Source of the DNA: Symploca sp. SIO2C1
GTDB taxonomy: Bacteria > Cyanobacteriota > Cyanobacteriia > Cyanobacteriales > Coleofasciculaceae
DNA: 64,000 nucleotides
NCBI GenBank assembly: GCA_010692635.1
Contig: JAAHGL010000022.1
Location: 36,036-100,035 of the forward strand
Direction: 5' to 3'
Of the stretch, positions 54,475-63,142 are shown one piece after another; positions within the stretch are counted from its first letter, which is position 1; each line of letters starts with the position of its first letter. A program made the position numbers and the translations under genes. A model generated the notes under the pieces. It was not told the DNA's origin. It worked only from the letters and a program-made list of their open reading frames with translations, and did no database searches.

Positions 54475-54891
54475 ATGACAGAAACCCAAACCGCTACCCT
54501 AACAGGTAAAGCATTGCTTCAAAAAGTAAAAGAGTTGTCACACTTGCCTCGGCGGGAAACAGCTAAGCGCTGTGGCTATTACACCATAACTAAAAATGAG
54601 CAGACTCGCGTCAATTTAACCGATTTTTATGACGCAGTGCTAGCAGCCAAAGGTGTTCCCCTAGATCCAGAGGGTGCAAAAGATGGTCGTGGTCGCGAGC
54701 CGACCTATCGTGTGAGTGTCCATAAAAATGGTCAAATTGTTATTGGTGCAACCTACACTCATTCAATGGGATTAAAGCCTGGTGATGAGTTTGAAATTAA
54801 ACTCGGCTACAAACATATCCATCTCAAACAGGTGGATTTTGAAGCAGGTGAGAACGAGGAAGAGAAAGAGCTTGCTGCTCAGGAAGCATAA
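54475..54891 (+). CDS. AbrB-like transcription regulator (cyAbrB)
   Basis: A 138-residue cyanobacterial AbrB-type DNA-binding protein. The N-terminal part GKALLQKVKELSHLPRRETAKRCGYYT and the C-terminal swapped-hairpin domain (YRVSVHKNGQIVIGATYTHSMGLKPGDEFEIKLG region) are diagnostic. These abundant regulators influence carbon/nitrogen balance, hydrogenase and toxin gene expression. It is encoded alone with a 330-bp leader region, consistent with complex regulation. A weak hairpin follows. Confidence 0.92.
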   Translation: MTETQTATLTGKALLQKVKELSHLPRRETAKRCGYYTITKNEQTRVNLTDFYDAVLAAKGVPLDPEGAKDGRGREPTYRVSVHKNGQIVIGATYTHSMGLKPGDEFEIKLGYKHIHLKQVDFEAGENEEEKELAAQEA

Positions 54892-54906
54892 TTGCTTCTC
54901 TAGGGA

Positions 54907-54932
54907 GGATGGTTGCTTGTATTTAGCCATCC
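54907..54932 (+). terminator. Possible terminator hairpin after cyAbrB
   Basis: GGATGG and CCATCC pair across a 14-nt loop 16 bp after the stop. No T-run follows, so the call is weak. Confidence 0.3.
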
Positions 54933-54981
54933 TTGAACCCCTAAATGATCTGTAGCTCCTCACAATTTGCCGCTCTCGCCA

Positions 54982-55824
54982 ATGGCTATCTTTGATCAGT
55001 CAGCTCATGAGTGGTTGTTGTTACTCAAAACATCAACTGCTGTTGTCAAAGCTGTAGCTTTTTTCCTTGCTTGGGCAGCTTTGTGGCTGCCACTGGCAAT
55101 CCCCATTGCTATCTTACTGAAATGGCAACCTAATAAGCCTTTAGTAACAGAGCAAAAGCTGCCATTACTAGCAGCACTCTACCTGGTCGCCCCTCTGATC
55201 TTATGGGGGGCTTCTTGGGTAGATAAAGTATCTTTTTCTGATTATGGCTTGGATTGGGAATTAACTATTGTAGGCTCACTGTGCTTAGGATTAGGTATGG
55301 GAGTTTTGGGATTGACCATTGTCTTTTTTAGCCAATGGAAATTGGGCTGGGTTGAATGGCAAAGTGAAAATTGGCAGCTTTTAGAAAAAGTATTACTACC
55401 GATACTTTTGTTGGGATTATGGATTGGTGTGACAGAGGAGTTGGTTTTTCGTGGGTTTTTACAAAATCAACTTCAACAAGACTACTCAATTTGGGGAGCG
55501 GCAACAATTGCTAGCATCATCTTTGCACTATTGCACCTGATATGGGAACAACAAAATACCTTACCTCAGCTACCAGGATTGTGGTTGATGGGTATGGTAT
55601 TAGTACTAGCTCGTTGGGTAGATGGCGGTAGCTTAGGTTTAGCGTGGGGACTGCACGCTGGCTGGATTTGGGGTTTAACTTGCTTGGATGAGGCTAAATT
55701 GATTTCCTATACAGGTAAAGGTCCAATTTGGGTGACTGGTTTTGCTGGTAATCCCTTAGCAGGAATTGCAGGTTTAGTTTGTTTATTATTAACTAGTCTT
55801 TTGCTCTTGCTGCTCACAGCTTAA
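54982..55824 (+). CDS. CPBP family intramembrane metalloprotease
   Basis: A 280-residue multi-spanning membrane protein (start ATG at 54982; an in-frame TTG at 54967 is less likely). The CAAX-protease/bacteriocin-processing motifs are VTEELVFRGFLQNQL (EExxxR), FALLHLIWE and GLHAGWIWGL with the metal-binding histidines. The family removes C-terminal residues or acts on bacteriocins and signalling proteins; the substrate here is unknown. It follows cyAbrB by 90 bp. A TTAGGTG array follows its stop. Confidence 0.87.
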   Translation: MAIFDQSAHEWLLLLKTSTAVVKAVAFFLAWAALWLPLAIPIAILLKWQPNKPLVTEQKLPLLAALYLVAPLILWGASWVDKVSFSDYGLDWELTIVGSLCLGLGMGVLGLTIVFFSQWKLGWVEWQSENWQLLEKVLLPILLLGLWIGVTEELVFRGFLQNQLQQDYSIWGAATIASIIFALLHLIWEQQNTLPQLPGLWLMGMVLVLARWVDGGSLGLAWGLHAGWIWGLTCLDEAKLISYTGKGPIWVTGFAGNPLAGIAGLVCLLLTSLLLLLLTA

Positions 55825-55878
55825 CATGGGTTTCAGGTGTTAGGTGTTAGGTGTTAGGAACAGAGAAAATCTAAAATA

Positions 55879-56679
55879 TTAGACTTTGGACAAATATGAT
55901 GGTAGAAAATTTTTATCTTCCATGATCCCAAAAAGGTTAACATCTTTTTCTAGCAGACATGCATGACCAGATTGCGGCAACACAAACATCTTGGCGTTTG
56001 GTATACAGTTAACTAGGCGCTCTGCTTCGGTTACTGAAGGTAATAATTGGTCAGCACCACTGGCAATAACCAAGACAGATTGGGTAAGGCGTCTCAGTTG
56101 AGTTTCATCAACATCAAAATTACTTACCAGAGAAATTCGCCAATCAGTAGTTGTTGCAGGTATAGAACGCATGGCATCTAAAAGGTCAAGGCGCTCCCTA
56201 TGAGTCATCCTCCCTAAGGCAGATAAGAATGGTAATAGAGCCAATGCAGACGCTTGGTAAATACTTTCTGGCAACCAGCAGCTTAGTTGTCCTCCCCATC
56301 GCAGCCAAGGTCGGTGATTAAAAGAAGTCGCTGGGTTGCTTAAAATGATCCTGTCAATCAGATAGGGGGCCCTCAAAGCCACCTTCACTGCTAAACAGCC
56401 TCCGAATGACTCACCACAAAGATAAACGGAACGGGACGGTTGATCTTTTAGAACTCCTTCAATTAGATGGATCACTATTGTTGTGAGTTCTTCCCAATTA
56501 CTTAAATCATCTGGAGGAAGAGCAAATGCGCGAAGATCAAAAGCAGTTTGCAAATTTTGGGTTTGTGATCGCAACAGCTGACCTGTTCCATCCATCCCTG
56601 GTAAATAAACAAATAACGGTAAATCGGGATTGACACCTCCTAGTGTGAGTAAACAAGGACGATTCTTAACTTCTAGCAT
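55879..56679 (-). CDS. Alpha/beta hydrolase
   Basis: A 266-residue alpha/beta-fold hydrolase. The oxyanion segment is FVYLPGMDGTGQLL, the nucleophile elbow CGESFGGCLA, the acid in SGADQLLPS and the histidine in SGHACLLEK. The PGMDGTG start is reminiscent of the hydrolase half of plastid phytyl ester synthases, so a lipid or acyl substrate is possible. No signal peptide. It precedes, on the same strand, nothing closer than the repeat after the CPBP gene. The HtrA-like gene lies 47 bp upstream. Confidence 0.82.
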   Translation of the reverse strand: MLEVKNRPCLLTLGGVNPDLPLFVYLPGMDGTGQLLRSQTQNLQTAFDLRAFALPPDDLSNWEELTTIVIHLIEGVLKDQPSRSVYLCGESFGGCLAVKVALRAPYLIDRIILSNPATSFNHRPWLRWGGQLSCWLPESIYQASALALLPFLSALGRMTHRERLDLLDAMRSIPATTTDWRISLVSNFDVDETQLRRLTQSVLVIASGADQLLPSVTEAERLVNCIPNAKMFVLPQSGHACLLEKDVNLFGIMEDKNFLPSYLSKV

Positions 56680-56726
56680 TAAGTAAGTTCCTATTGAATC
56701 TTAGAGACTAATCATAGCTAAAATAA

Positions 56727-58196
56727 TCAACGAATTGTCAAAATATAACGACCACGATCATCACTGTCAAAGGCATTAACAATTACTTGATAGACACCGG
56801 TTTGAGGCAAGGTAAGAGTGAGTTGGGAATTATTATTGGTCTGACTAATGTCATCATTTTCGCCAATCATCCGACCCTCTGGATCAAGTACTGCCAAAAA
56901 AGTATCAAAATCAGGACTTGCCAAATCGATTGTCACTGACTGACCAGCACGACCTTCAAAGCGATAGGCTTTAAATAAACTGCCATCAGTAGGCAGTACA
57001 GAATCTCCAGAACCAAGAATACCTTGTTGCTGCAAAATGAAGTTATCTTGGTTACTTGAATTGCCTATATTAGCAGCAGTTACCTCAGCACGCAAACGGT
57101 AAGAACCTGCTTGTCCTGCTTCATAGGTATTCGCCATCAGTAAATAGATCCCGTTAGCTGGTAGGGTAGTAACAATTCGGGAGTTCGCCGTGCTGCCACT
57201 ATCATTATCCTGGGCAATTTCTTTGCCATTGCCGTCGAGCAAAATTAAATAGGGGTTAATTTCCCGACTGCTCATGTCAATTTGGACTTGCTGACCTGTC
57301 CTACCTTCAAAAATATAGAGGTCAAAGAAGCTATTATCAAAGGGCAAAATATTGCTTCCTTGACTCAGTCTACCTCTGATTACCGAACCATTCAGTGGTA
57401 GTGGTTGGGGTTGTAGGTTACTAGGGGATCGCTCTTGACGCACTGCTGTTCGAGGAGCACGTCCCGCTCGTACATCTGCGAGAAAAGGGAGTACTCTATC
57501 AATAGCGATCGCAAAACCAATGCCAATATTGCCACCACTGAGGCTATCAGTAAAAATAGCACTATTGACGCCCATCAATTCTCCTTTACTATTCAACAAC
57601 GGTCCCCCAGAATTACCGAAATTGATGGCAGCATCAGTTTGAACTAATCCTCTTTCTTGGTCAATGCGGCTAACAATGCCAACAGTGAAAGTTCCCTGAA
57701 AACGACCAAAGGGATTGCCAATAGCAAATGCTCTTTGACCAACTTGTACAGGATTCTGAGCGAAGTTAATAGTGGGGAGATTTCTTTGTCCAGGAATTTG
57801 CACAACCGCTAAGTCAAGCTCATTCCGATCAAAAGCTATCACCTCTGCTTCCAAGCGTCTACCATCTGCCAAAACCACCCTAACAGTCCGGAAACCTTTG
57901 ACAACATGAGCATTAGTCAAGATCAAACCATCTTGACTGATAATACTACCGCTACCAGTAGAATCACCTGCTTCAATCGAGACTACTGCTGGACTTGCTC
58001 GTTGATAGACTCGAATGTTGGTTTGTTCATCTACACCTTGAGCAAAGGCGCTGTTGGGTTTTAAAGATAAATTGAGTAAGTTAACTGGAGCGATCGCATC
58101 AATGGTAAGGGCACAAATTGTCGCTACAATGACAATCATTCCTGATGTCGTGATATCTAAGTTCTGGCACTCATTGTTTGATTTGACACTCTGCAT
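56727..58196 (-). CDS. HtrA-like serine protease with two PPC domains
   Basis: About 489 residues from the ATG at 58196 (a GTG five codons earlier is possible). An N-terminal hydrophobic segment (MIVIVATICALTIDAIAPVNL) exports it. The trypsin-like domain has a full triad: TNAHVV, NELDLAVV and NFGNSGGPL. In place of PDZ domains it carries two bacterial pre-peptidase C-terminal (PPC) domains of about 85 residues each (FDLYIFEGRTGQQVQIDM and FKAYRFEGRAGQSVTIDL). Periplasmic quality control or regulated proteolysis is likely. The PPC replacement of PDZ recurs in cyanobacteria. Confidence 0.9.
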   Translation of the reverse strand: MQSVKSNNECQNLDITTSGMIVIVATICALTIDAIAPVNLLNLSLKPNSAFAQGVDEQTNIRVYQRASPAVVSIEAGDSTGSGSIISQDGLILTNAHVVKGFRTVRVVLADGRRLEAEVIAFDRNELDLAVVQIPGQRNLPTINFAQNPVQVGQRAFAIGNPFGRFQGTFTVGIVSRIDQERGLVQTDAAINFGNSGGPLLNSKGELMGVNSAIFTDSLSGGNIGIGFAIAIDRVLPFLADVRAGRAPRTAVRQERSPSNLQPQPLPLNGSVIRGRLSQGSNILPFDNSFFDLYIFEGRTGQQVQIDMSSREINPYLILLDGNGKEIAQDNDSGSTANSRIVTTLPANGIYLLMANTYEAGQAGSYRLRAEVTAANIGNSSNQDNFILQQQGILGSGDSVLPTDGSLFKAYRFEGRAGQSVTIDLASPDFDTFLAVLDPEGRMIGENDDISQTNNNSQLTLTLPQTGVYQVIVNAFDSDDRGRYILTIR

Positions 58197-58271
58197 GGAT
58201 GGAAGAAACACTTTTGGGAAACTGTAGGAGCGTTAGAATTTGGGCGACAATTTAAGCACATAGCCCTAAGT

Positions 58272-58376
58272 ATAAGCTAAGACGCATTTAAAATACTTAG
58301 TCTTAATCTCTGCGTCCCCCCGTCTCCGCGTCTTCGCATCATTACTAATTCACCATTTAAATGCATAACAGCTTAT
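58272..58376. repeat. Inverted-repeat element with CGTCC/CCGCG array
   Basis: TAAGCTAAGACGCATTTAAA near 58273 faces a diverged complement (TTTAAATGCATAACAGCTTA) ending at 58376. The loop holds CTCCGCG/TCTTCGC units like those in the element at 63009. No gene is seen in 58197-58791. Confidence 0.6.
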
Positions 58377-58530
58377 CCATCCCAATATTCTACTCCTAAC
58401 CATCCGAGCACAGCATCCCATATTTTTTGCTAGCATTATTAATAATGGGGAAAGTATGCGCCTATATATAGCTTGTTGAATAAAAGCAGAAACCTTGATA
58501 GATAAAAGGGTTTCAAGTCATTACTATCGA

Positions 58531-58702
58531 GAAACACACTCAGCCGCAAGGGGTTTGGGCGAAGCATTTGGACAGGTATATACCGGGTTTATGTGCTTAA
58601 ATTATCACCCCAACAAGAAACACACTCAGCCGCAAGGGGTTTGGGCGAAGCATTTGGACAGGTATATACCGGGTTTATGTGCTTAAATTATCGCCCCAAT
58701 GC
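58531..58702. repeat. Tandem duplication, 2 x 86 bp
   Basis: Two units of 86 bp (58531-58616 and 58617-58702) are identical but for a few bases near their ends. Each contains GGGTTTGGGCGAAGCATTTGG and ends in TTATC(A/G)CCCCAA. An ATTACTC array (58735-58785) follows up to the Uma2 start. Confidence 0.9.
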
Positions 58703-58791
58703 TTCGCCCCTACTGCCTCCTGCCTTCTAACGCTCATTACTCATTACTCATTACTCATTACTCATTACTTATTACTTATTACTCATTACTT

Positions 58792-59703
58792 ATGGTCAGT
58801 TCTTCTCTCTCTTCGACAACAAAAAGCGATCGCTCCACGGAACTCGCTGAACGAGGGTGGCGCGTTGTCACGGAGATCCAAGCTGATGGTACGATGGACA
58901 GCATTTATGTACCGCTGACTTCTGAAGAATTTCTCCATCCCCAGGAAGGTTTTCATTTGCCCAATAGTACTTTTCACGATGATGTAACATCTCATGCTAG
59001 AGATATCTTGACCCGCCGTTATGCAAACGCTCCCACAGTTGGGGTTTTCCGGGATTTGTTAATTGAATGGGATATTCCTGGACAAAAAGATCTATGTCCT
59101 GATACTTTTGTTGCCTTTGGCATTACTAACAAGGAGCAAAATCGCTCTAAGTTTATTGTGGGGAATGAAGGGGTTCGTCCGGCTTTTGTCTTAGAAGTGG
59201 TTTCTCCCCGTTACCGGAAAGAGGATCGGGAGATCAAAGTTGTCAAATATGCTCATACTAGGGTGCAAGAGTACGTGATTGTTGATCGCCGCCGCCAACG
59301 GGGAGAATGGGTGGAGGAGGTGTTAGGTTATCGTTTAACTCAAGGTATTTACCAACCGATTGTTCCTGATGAAGAGGGACGTATCTACTGCGAGACAGTA
59401 GGATTGCTGATGAGCTTGCAGTCTGGATATTTGGTGATTGAGGATGCCAATACTGGTGAACGTTTGCTTTCTTCTTTGGAATTGGAGACAACTAATCAGG
59501 AGTTGGAAGCAACCAATCAGGAGTTGGAGACAACCAATCAGGAGTTGGAGACAACCAATCAAGAGTTGGAGACAACTAATCAGGAATTAGAGACAACTAA
59601 TCAGGAATTGGAAGCCGCAAAGGAATTAGCACAACAACAAGCAGTAGAGATGGCAGCACTGCTAGAGCAATATCGGGAACGCTTCGGGAATTTACCGGAT
59701 TAG
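58792..59703 (+). CDS. Uma2 family protein with ELETTNQ coiled-coil tail
   Basis: About 303 residues from the ATG at 58792. The frame is open further upstream, but that part only translates the ATTACTC array. Uma2 elements: LCPDTFVAFG with the aspartate, FVLEVVSPRYRKED with the glutamate and lysine region, YAHTRVQEYVIVD. A C-terminal coiled coil of about seven ELETTNQ heptads is encoded by 21-bp tandem repeats (about 59477-59611) and ends in LLEQYRERFGNLPD. It has the same overall design as the gene at 23576 with a different heptad. Role unknown. Confidence 0.85.
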   Translation: MVSSSLSSTTKSDRSTELAERGWRVVTEIQADGTMDSIYVPLTSEEFLHPQEGFHLPNSTFHDDVTSHARDILTRRYANAPTVGVFRDLLIEWDIPGQKDLCPDTFVAFGITNKEQNRSKFIVGNEGVRPAFVLEVVSPRYRKEDREIKVVKYAHTRVQEYVIVDRRRQRGEWVEEVLGYRLTQGIYQPIVPDEEGRIYCETVGLLMSLQSGYLVIEDANTGERLLSSLELETTNQELEATNQELETTNQELETTNQELETTNQELETTNQELEAAKELAQQQAVEMAALLEQYRERFGNLPD

Positions 59704-59785
59704 AGGGAAATCACTGAAAGCGGTGGGAAGCCAATTCCCAATTCCCAATTCCCAATTCCCAATTCCCAATTAGAAACACTATAGT

Positions 59786-60295
59786 TCATTCAATATCCCA
59801 CTCTACAATAGCAATATTCCACTGACCTAACTGACTGGTTTCATAAGCTACATAGCGCCCATCACCACTAATAGTTGGACGTCGCACTGAACCTCTAACG
59901 CCTCCCGAAAGAAGTCGTGACCTTTGTTTGGTTCTATCATAAACTAGGATGTCTGTTTTTCCTCGTTCGCTAGAAACATAAGCAATAAAACGACCATCAC
60001 TACTCAATGCTGGTTGATCTTGGCTGGAGTCACGGCGATTGAGATTGGGTAAATCAACTAGACGCTTTTGCTGCAAGTCGTAAAGAAAAATATCCCGGCT
60101 ACGGTTGCGGTCTGAAGCAAAAGCCAGATAATGACCATCACTGCTGTAAGCTGGAGATCCGTCAGACCTTTGGCTGTTGATTCCACCTGAGAGGATTTGT
60201 GGTGGTGAAGTAAACTGGTTAACGCAGCTGCTGGTAAGAAAGACTAGTGCAAGAAGGCAGGAGGCAGGAGGCAAGAGAAATCGATTTTTATTCAT
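59786..60295 (-). CDS. PD40/TolB-like beta-propeller lipoprotein, copy 1 of 3
   Basis: A 169-residue predicted lipoprotein with lipobox LTSSC. Three WD40-like PD40 blades are visible, each ending SDGHYLAFASDR, SDGRFIAYVSSE and GDGRYVAYETSQ, with DIFLYD/DILVYD strands. That is only half a usual six-blade TolB propeller. The signal-peptide codons for LPPASCLLAL are a GCCTCCT heptamer array followed by the CTAG end of a MITE family, so a repeat has become coding. It is the last of three related genes on this strand. Confidence 0.8.
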   Translation of the reverse strand: MNKNRFLLPPASCLLALVFLTSSCVNQFTSPPQILSGGINSQRSDGSPAYSSDGHYLAFASDRNRSRDIFLYDLQQKRLVDLPNLNRRDSSQDQPALSSDGRFIAYVSSERGKTDILVYDRTKQRSRLLSGGVRGSVRRPTISGDGRYVAYETSQLGQWNIAIVEWDIE

Positions 60296-60376
60296 TGTTG
60301 TGAATTTTTTTATCGCTTTTATTTTCCCTACACCCTAAACTCCAAACCCTACACACCACACCCCACACCCCATACC

Positions 60377-60910
60377 CTAATAAGGTTTTGGCAAATCAAG
60401 CTTTTTCCCAGAACGGTCATAGACTACAATATCCCACTGACCATTCTCACTAGATTCAAAAGCAACTCGACTACCATCTGCACTGATAGTCGGGTTACGT
60501 ACTTCGGCAGTCAGATTTTCTGTGAAGTTGCGTAACTGACGTGTTTCCCGATTATAGAGATAGATGTCTGAGCGACCTTGGCGACTAGCAGCAAATACAA
60601 TGATTTTACCATCTGCAGAAACCCCAGGGTGAGAGGCGATCGCATCTAGGGAATTCAAACCTGGTACATCAATCAAACGTCGTTCAGTGGCATCATACAG
60701 ATAAATATCCTGACTACCCCGTCGGTCAGATACAAAAACAATATACCGCCTTGACAAGTGGGGATTTAATTCTGAAGCTGGACTATTCAAACTACGCCCT
60801 GTGACATCGAAAGAAAAATTCAATAGGCGTACAGGACTACTACAACTAGTTAAGCAACTTGCAAGGACTAATATTGTGTTTGCTTCAATAACCCTAGTTA
60901 AGACTGACAT
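60377..60910 (-). CDS. PD40/TolB-like beta-propeller lipoprotein, copy 2 of 3
   Basis: About 177 residues from the ATG at 60910. An earlier in-frame ATG at 60949 adds a proline-rich stretch and is less likely. The signal peptide ends near LASCLTSC, giving two possible lipobox cysteines. Three PD40 repeats follow: HLSRRYIVFVSDRRGSQDIYLYD, SADGKIIVFAASRQGRSDIYLYN and SADGSRVAFESSENGQWDIVVYD, split by loops. About 40 percent of residues seem shared with its neighbours. Role unknown, presumably periplasmic or outer-membrane binding. Confidence 0.8.
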   Translation of the reverse strand: MSVLTRVIEANTILVLASCLTSCSSPVRLLNFSFDVTGRSLNSPASELNPHLSRRYIVFVSDRRGSQDIYLYDATERRLIDVPGLNSLDAIASHPGVSADGKIIVFAASRQGRSDIYLYNRETRQLRNFTENLTAEVRNPTISADGSRVAFESSENGQWDIVVYDRSGKKLDLPKPY

Positions 60911-61066
60911 GAGGACATGGGGAGGCGGTGAAGTTTTTATTATGGGCAATTAGGCAAACTTGATATAACAATAGAAATCCGGCTCTCAGCCTAAGGCGAG
61001 GCATTTTGGCTAGGTATTAGGTATTAGGTTGCCTTTAACAAAAAAAGAGCTTTTTTCTAAATTATA

Positions 61067-61304
61067 AATTACGCCTAATGTGAATTAGATGCCCAAAACA
61101 GACAATATCAATTGCGGTAGGGGCGGGTTCACCAACCAATTCAGGAAACCAACAAACCAATCAGGTAAACCCGCCCCGGTTTGGCGCATTATCATTGGTT
61201 TCGGTGACCGGGGCGGGTTTAGCAAAATTATCGTTGAGTATCCAAGTTTCGGTTGAACCCGCCCCTACAATATGTACAATTTAATTCACATTAGACGTGA
61301 ATTC
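61067..61304. repeat. Inverted-repeat element between PD40 genes
   Basis: AATTACGCCTAATGTGAATTA (61067-61087) is inverted imperfectly at 61282-61304. A nested pair GTAGGGGCGGGTTCA and TGAACCCGCCCCTAC (about 61118 and 61254) lies inside, with two more CCCGCCCC/GGGGCGGG blocks in the centre. It is strongly self-complementary. It separates PD40 copies 2 and 3, and the 60911-61317 gap holds no gene. Confidence 0.75.
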
Positions 61305-61317
61305 TAAATTTGGTTGT

Positions 61318-61845
61318 TTATCTTCGGGAGCTTTTGCCATCAGGAATATCTAATTCAATATTAGGTCCTCTGTCCAACACTTCAATATCCCACTGACCAC
61401 GACGACTAGTTTCAAATACTATATAGCGTCCATCAGCACTAATACTGGGATTTCGCAACCAACTGACATATCCCAGGGTGAGGCTTTGGGAGCGTTTCGT
61501 GACCCGGTCATAGAGTTTGATTTCTGGGCGTCCTTGATCGCTGGCAAGATAGGCGAGGTAGCGACCAGTATAGCTCAGACTAGGACTCTCAGTGATCACT
61601 TCTTGTTGATTTAAGCGGAGCAAATCTACTAACTGTCGCCTCTGTAGATCATACATGACTATTTGGCGATCGCTACCCCGGTTAGATACAAAGGTGATAA
61701 ATCGACCATCACCGCTCAATGCTGGTTGCTCATCCGTATAGCGGCTATTCAGGATAGCTGGAGAAATTTGCTGGTTGGTAGGGCTACAGGCTACAACCAT
61801 ACTTGTCAAGCTTAACCCAATAGTCCAACTCAGCCATTTTTGCAT
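61318..61845 (-). CDS. PD40/TolB-like beta-propeller lipoprotein, copy 3 of 3
   Basis: A 175-residue lipoprotein with lipobox MVVACS and an AGGAG ribosome site. Three PD40 repeats: SGDGRFITFVSNRGSDRQIVMYD, SYTGRYLAYLASDQGRPEIKLYD and SADGRYIVFETSRRGQWDIEVLD, separated by loops. It is the first of the tandem trio and has the cleanest start. It lies 36 bp downstream of ycf66 on the same strand, so the four genes may form one transcript. Confidence 0.82.
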   Translation of the reverse strand: MQKWLSWTIGLSLTSMVVACSPTNQQISPAILNSRYTDEQPALSGDGRFITFVSNRGSDRQIVMYDLQRRQLVDLLRLNQQEVITESPSLSYTGRYLAYLASDQGRPEIKLYDRVTKRSQSLTLGYVSWLRNPSISADGRYIVFETSRRGQWDIEVLDRGPNIELDIPDGKSSRR

Positions 61846-61881
61846 TAGCCCTGTGCTCCTACTTCCTGCACTAGGATATGC

Positions 61882-62919
61882 TCAATAATCATAATCGCCA
61901 GAATTATTGCTTTCTTCCTCAGGAGAGTCTAATGGTTGGAAATCAACATAATCATCTGGTGGTATAGCGTCAATATCTGCTTGGCTATCTCGAGGAGGTC
62001 GAGATACTCCTCGTTCTTCAGGTGGACGACGCCTTCTGGGATTAGAGAAAGCTTCTTCAGAACTGGTTTCTGGGGGTTGAGAACGAGGACGCCGAGAGCG
62101 AGATGGTTTGTCTTCCCAATCATTATCGAGGGAGACATCCCAATTATCTACAGGTTGTTCTGGAGAACGGCGGCTCGGACGAGAGCGGGTTGGTTTATCT
62201 TCCCAATCATTATCGAGGGAGGCATCCCAATTATCTACAGGTTGTTCTGGAGGACGGCGGCTCGGACGAGAGCGGGGTGGTTTGTCTTCCCAATCACTTT
62301 CTAGGGATACATCCCAAGTATCTACAGATTGTGCTGGAGGACGGCGGTTTGGACGAGGGGGACGTCTACGGGGACGCTCTCCTGAGCCATACTCTTGTGA
62401 ACTACTTCGACTTCTTGGATTGCGTACTTCTCCTTCATACCTTTCTGTACGGCGATCGCGGTAATCATCACTTCCTCGAAGCCGACGATTGCTGTATCGC
62501 TCCTCCATCGAATCTAGTTCTTCATAATCTTCAACCTCTGCTTGTGTGCGATACACGCGGCTTACAGGTCGATCATCATCCACAATGGGTGTATTCCGCT
62601 TTGCTTGTTCTGTAGCAATACTCCGTAAACGAATGGTTTCAAAGCCAAAAAATATAGCAGAACCAGCCAGTAGATATTGACTAAATTGCAGAATTGGATC
62701 AAGTCGCCATCCTTGGGTTAAGAGAATCAAGCCGCACAAAAGTCCGACTGCTGAAAAAAATATATCGTGGTCTCGTGACAGCTCTGGACGTACAGAACGC
62801 ATGAAATAGAGACCTACTCCTGCTACTGCCAGAAAGATTCCCAGAAGACTGGCTGAGTTTGCTCCAAGATTTAATTGTGCTAGCACAATGGCTGAGTTCA
62901 GCCCGAAGTTTGTTACCAT
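61882..62919 (-). CDS. ycf66: Ycf66 family membrane protein
   Basis: A 345-residue protein found in cyanobacteria and some plastids. The first about 110 residues hold three or four hydrophobic helices (LLGIFLAVAGVGLYFMR, DIFFSAVGLLCGLILLTQG, FSQYLLAGSAIFFGFETIRLRS). The long tail is Arg/Pro/Asp-rich with three near-identical repeats of about 26 residues (PPEQPVDNWDASLDNDWEDK), encoded by tandem DNA repeats (about 62090-62345). AAGGAG precedes the start. Function is unknown; a thylakoid location is plausible from its distribution. Confidence 0.9.
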   Translation of the reverse strand: MVTNFGLNSAIVLAQLNLGANSASLLGIFLAVAGVGLYFMRSVRPELSRDHDIFFSAVGLLCGLILLTQGWRLDPILQFSQYLLAGSAIFFGFETIRLRSIATEQAKRNTPIVDDDRPVSRVYRTQAEVEDYEELDSMEERYSNRRLRGSDDYRDRRTERYEGEVRNPRSRSSSQEYGSGERPRRRPPRPNRRPPAQSVDTWDVSLESDWEDKPPRSRPSRRPPEQPVDNWDASLDNDWEDKPTRSRPSRRSPEQPVDNWDVSLDNDWEDKPSRSRRPRSQPPETSSEEAFSNPRRRRPPEERGVSRPPRDSQADIDAIPPDDYVDFQPLDSPEEESNNSGDYDY

Positions 62920-63008
62920 TACTGCTCTCCTTCGTCAGTCCTATGGTAGCGAGTTATGTATACAAACCTCTACTTTAACTGGACATACCGATGAAAATTT
63001 GTTGAGTC

Positions 63009-63112
63009 ATATCATGTCGGCCTAATTACCTGTAATAAAAACTTCTCCGCGTCCCCGCGTCTCCGCGTCCCCGCGTCAACCTTAACGATAAGTATTCAAC
63101 CCGACATGATAT
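63009..63112. repeat. MITE-like element ATATCATGTCGG with CGCGTCC array
   Basis: Perfect 12-bp inverted ends (63009-63020 and 63101-63112) enclose a CCGCGTC/TCCGCGT heptamer array. It follows the plan of the other array-in-loop elements and lies between ycf66 and the psbX terminator. Confidence 0.8.
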
Positions 63113-63142
63113 TAGTCATTTAATAGCCATTAAGTAACAAAA

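Noticed and set aside
58699..58791. N-terminal extension of the Uma2 gene reading HYSLLITHYSLL
   Set aside because: It only translates the ATTACTC heptamer array; the protein start at 58792 fits the family.
62103..62615. Plus-strand frames across the ycf66 tail
   Set aside because: They mirror the tandem repeats in ycf66, which has a good start, ribosome site and family match.
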